A DNA stretch of 7,265 bases from Acidothermales bacterium (GTDB taxonomy: Bacteria > Actinomycetota > Actinomycetes > Streptosporangiales > WHST01), in assembly GCA_017354575.1 (NCBI GenBank), contig JAFMQP010000198.1:1-7265 (forward strand), given 5' to 3'. The notes below the pieces were generated by a model. It had not been told where the DNA came from. It ran no database searches and worked only from the letters and a program-made list of their open reading frames with translations. This document shows positions 5,829-7,265 of the stretch, piece after piece (within the stretch, counting starts at the first letter, position 1; every line of letters starts with the position of its first letter). Both the position numbers and the translations under genes were made by a program.

Positions 5829-7265
5829 ATGCCACGACGTCGCACGCCACCACCGCCGCCCGAGGACTTCGAGGAGCGGATCCTCGACGTCGACGTCTCC
5901 TCGGAGATGCGGGAGAGCTACCTCGAGTACGCATACTCGGTCATCTACTCGCGCGCGCTGCCCGACGCCCGCGACGGGCTGAAGCCGGTGCAGCGGCGGA
6001 TCCTCTTCCAGATGCGCGAGATGGGCCTGCGGCCCGACCGCGGCCACGTGAAGTGCGGGCGCGTCGTCGGCGACGTGATGGGCAAGCTGCACCCGCACGG
6101 CGACGGCGCGATCTACGACACGCTCGTGCGGATGGCGCAGGACTTCACCATGCGCCTGCCGCTGGTGGACGGCCACGGCAACTTCGGCTCGCTCGACGAC
6201 GGGCCCGCGGCATACCGGTACACGGAGTGCCGTCCCGCCGCGCCCGCCGACGAGATGACCGGCAGTCTGGACGAGGACGTCGTCGACTTCCGGGCGAACT
6301 ACGACGGCCAGCTGCGCGAGCCCGAGGTGCTGCCTGCGGCGTTCCCCAACCTGCTCGTCAACGGCGCGTCCGGCATCGCGGTCGGCATGGCGACGAACAT
6401 GCCGCCGCACAACCTGGGCGAGGTCGTCGCGGCGTGCCGCCACCTCGTCGACCACCCGGACGCGACGCTCGACGACCTGATGCGGTTCGTGCCCGGCCCG
6501 GACCTGCCGTGCGGCGCCAAGATCGTCGGTCTCGACGGCATCCGCGAGGCGTACGAGACCGGGCGCGGCTCGTTCCGGATGCGGGCCACCGCGCGGATCG
6601 AGAACGTCACGCCGCGGCGCAAGGGCATCGTCATCACCGAGCTGCCGCTGTCGGTCGGCCCGGAACGCGTGAAGGAGCGCATCGGCGAGCTCGTCCGCGG
6701 CAAGCGGCTCGCCGGCGTCCACGACGTGCAGGACTACACCGACCGCGCCAACGGCATGCGGCTCGTCGTCGAGATCAAGGGCGGCTTCAACCCCGACGCC
6801 GTGCTGGAGCAGCTGTACAAGCTCACGCCGCTCGAGGAGTCGTTCGGCATCAACAACGTCACCCTCGTCGACGGCCAGCCGCGGACGCTCGGCCTGCACG
6901 AGATGGTCGAGGTCTACGTCGAGCACCGCTACGCGGTCGTCCGCCGCCGTACGCGGTTCCGGCGCGCCAAGCGGGAGGAGCGGCTGCACCTGGTGGACGG
7001 CCTGCTCGTCGCGCTGCTCGACATCGACGAGGTCATCCAGCTGATCCGGCAGAGCGAGAACTCCGCACAGGCCAAGGAACGGCTGATGCAGGTCTTCGAC
7101 CTCTCCGACGTCCAGGCGCAGTACATCCTCGACACCCCGTTGCGCCGGCTCACGAAGTACGACCGGCTGGAGCTGGAGAAGGAGGGCGACGAGCTGCGCC
7201 GCGACATCGCCGCGCTCACCGCGATCCTGGATTCCGACGACGAGCTGCGCAAGGTCGTGTCGGAG
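5829..7265 (+). CDS. parC: Type IIA DNA topoisomerase subunit A (topoisomerase IV ParC / GyrA-like), 3' truncated by window edge
   Basis: The reading frame is open from ATG 5829 to the last base (479 codons), and a strong Shine-Dalgarno precedes it. The subunit forms the DNA cleavage-religation core; with ParE it relaxes and decatenates chromosomes using ATP. Seen: the short Pro-rich N-terminus, EYAYSVIYSRALPDARDGLKPVQRRIL (helix start, residues 33-59, in two parts), HPHGDGAIYD (88-97) of the quinolone-pocket helix, the catalytic Tyr131 preceded by Arg130 (bases 6219-6221), the DNA-intercalating Ile183 in GIAVGMATN, the tower domain with ESFGINN, and the start of the coiled coil with ILDTPLRRLT. 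The beta-pinwheel that would separate GyrA (GyrA box) from ParC lies outside the window. I favour ParC because the N-terminal wording closely matches my recollection of Streptomyces ParC proteins. Odd residues: Gly93 at the Ser83 position of E. coli GyrA, and AAYRYTE rather than AAMRYTE at the active site. Confidence 0.93.
   Translation, partial: MPRRRTPPPPPEDFEERILDVDVSSEMRESYLEYAYSVIYSRALPDARDGLKPVQRRILFQMREMGLRPDRGHVKCGRVVGDVMGKLHPHGDGAIYDTLVRMAQDFTMRLPLVDGHGNFGSLDDGPAAYRYTECRPAAPADEMTGSLDEDVVDFRANYDGQLREPEVLPAAFPNLLVNGASGIAVGMATNMPPHNLGEVVAACRHLVDHPDATLDDLMRFVPGPDLPCGAKIVGLDGIREAYETGRGSFRMRATARIENVTPRRKGIVITELPLSVGPERVKERIGELVRGKRLAGVHDVQDYTDRANGMRLVVEIKGGFNPDAVLEQLYKLTPLEESFGINNVTLVDGQPRTLGLHEMVEVYVEHRYAVVRRRTRFRRAKREERLHLVDGLLVALLDIDEVIQLIRQSENSAQAKERLMQVFDLSDVQAQYILDTPLRRLTKYDRLELEKEGDELRRDIAALTAILDSDDELRKVVSE

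Noticed and set aside
5646..6989. 447-codon open frame on the minus strand opposite parC
   Set aside because: It lies antisense to a clearly conserved topoisomerase frame. Its translation is a compositional Arg/Val/Asp/His mix with no recognisable motif, typical of antisense frames in GC-rich DNA.

Overview
This is a GC-rich window with strong G/C preference at third codon positions, GTG starts and Ala/Arg/Gly/Val-rich proteins. Together with the protein families present, this points to an actinomycete (Actinomycetota) chromosome. I see no insertion sequence, tRNA, rRNA or CRISPR array. The content looks like a housekeeping neighbourhood rather than a mobile island.

Layout from left to right: (1) the 3' nine-tenths of a PfkB/ribokinase-family sugar kinase (+), cut by the left edge. 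(2) A 258-base intergenic region with a good sigma70-like promoter and a GC-rich, hairpin-forming leader of about 155 nt. (3) A secreted NlpC/P60 cell-wall peptidase with an N-terminal coiled coil (+). (4) A 46-base convergent gap. (5) A 953-residue superfamily 2 helicase (-) carrying a C-terminal transmembrane hairpin. (6) A six-TM rhomboid intramembrane protease (-), lying upstream of the helicase and overlapping it by 35 bases. (7) An 89-base divergent promoter region. (8) The first 479 codons of a type IIA topoisomerase A subunit (+), closest in my recollection to actinobacterial ParC, running off the right edge.

The rhomboid and helicase form one leftward transcription unit and are probably translationally coupled. 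The NlpC/P60 gene appears to have its own promoter and a leader that may regulate it, plausibly a divergent c-di-AMP (ydaO-type) riboswitch; that identification is tentative. ParC is transcribed divergently from the rhomboid.

Points most worth a second look: the membrane hairpin in the helicase and its coupling to a rhomboid protease; the leader in front of the cell-wall hydrolase, which can fold to hide its ribosome binding site; a Thr in place of the third catalytic residue of the NlpC/P60 domain; and unusual residues around the active site and quinolone pocket of the topoisomerase.
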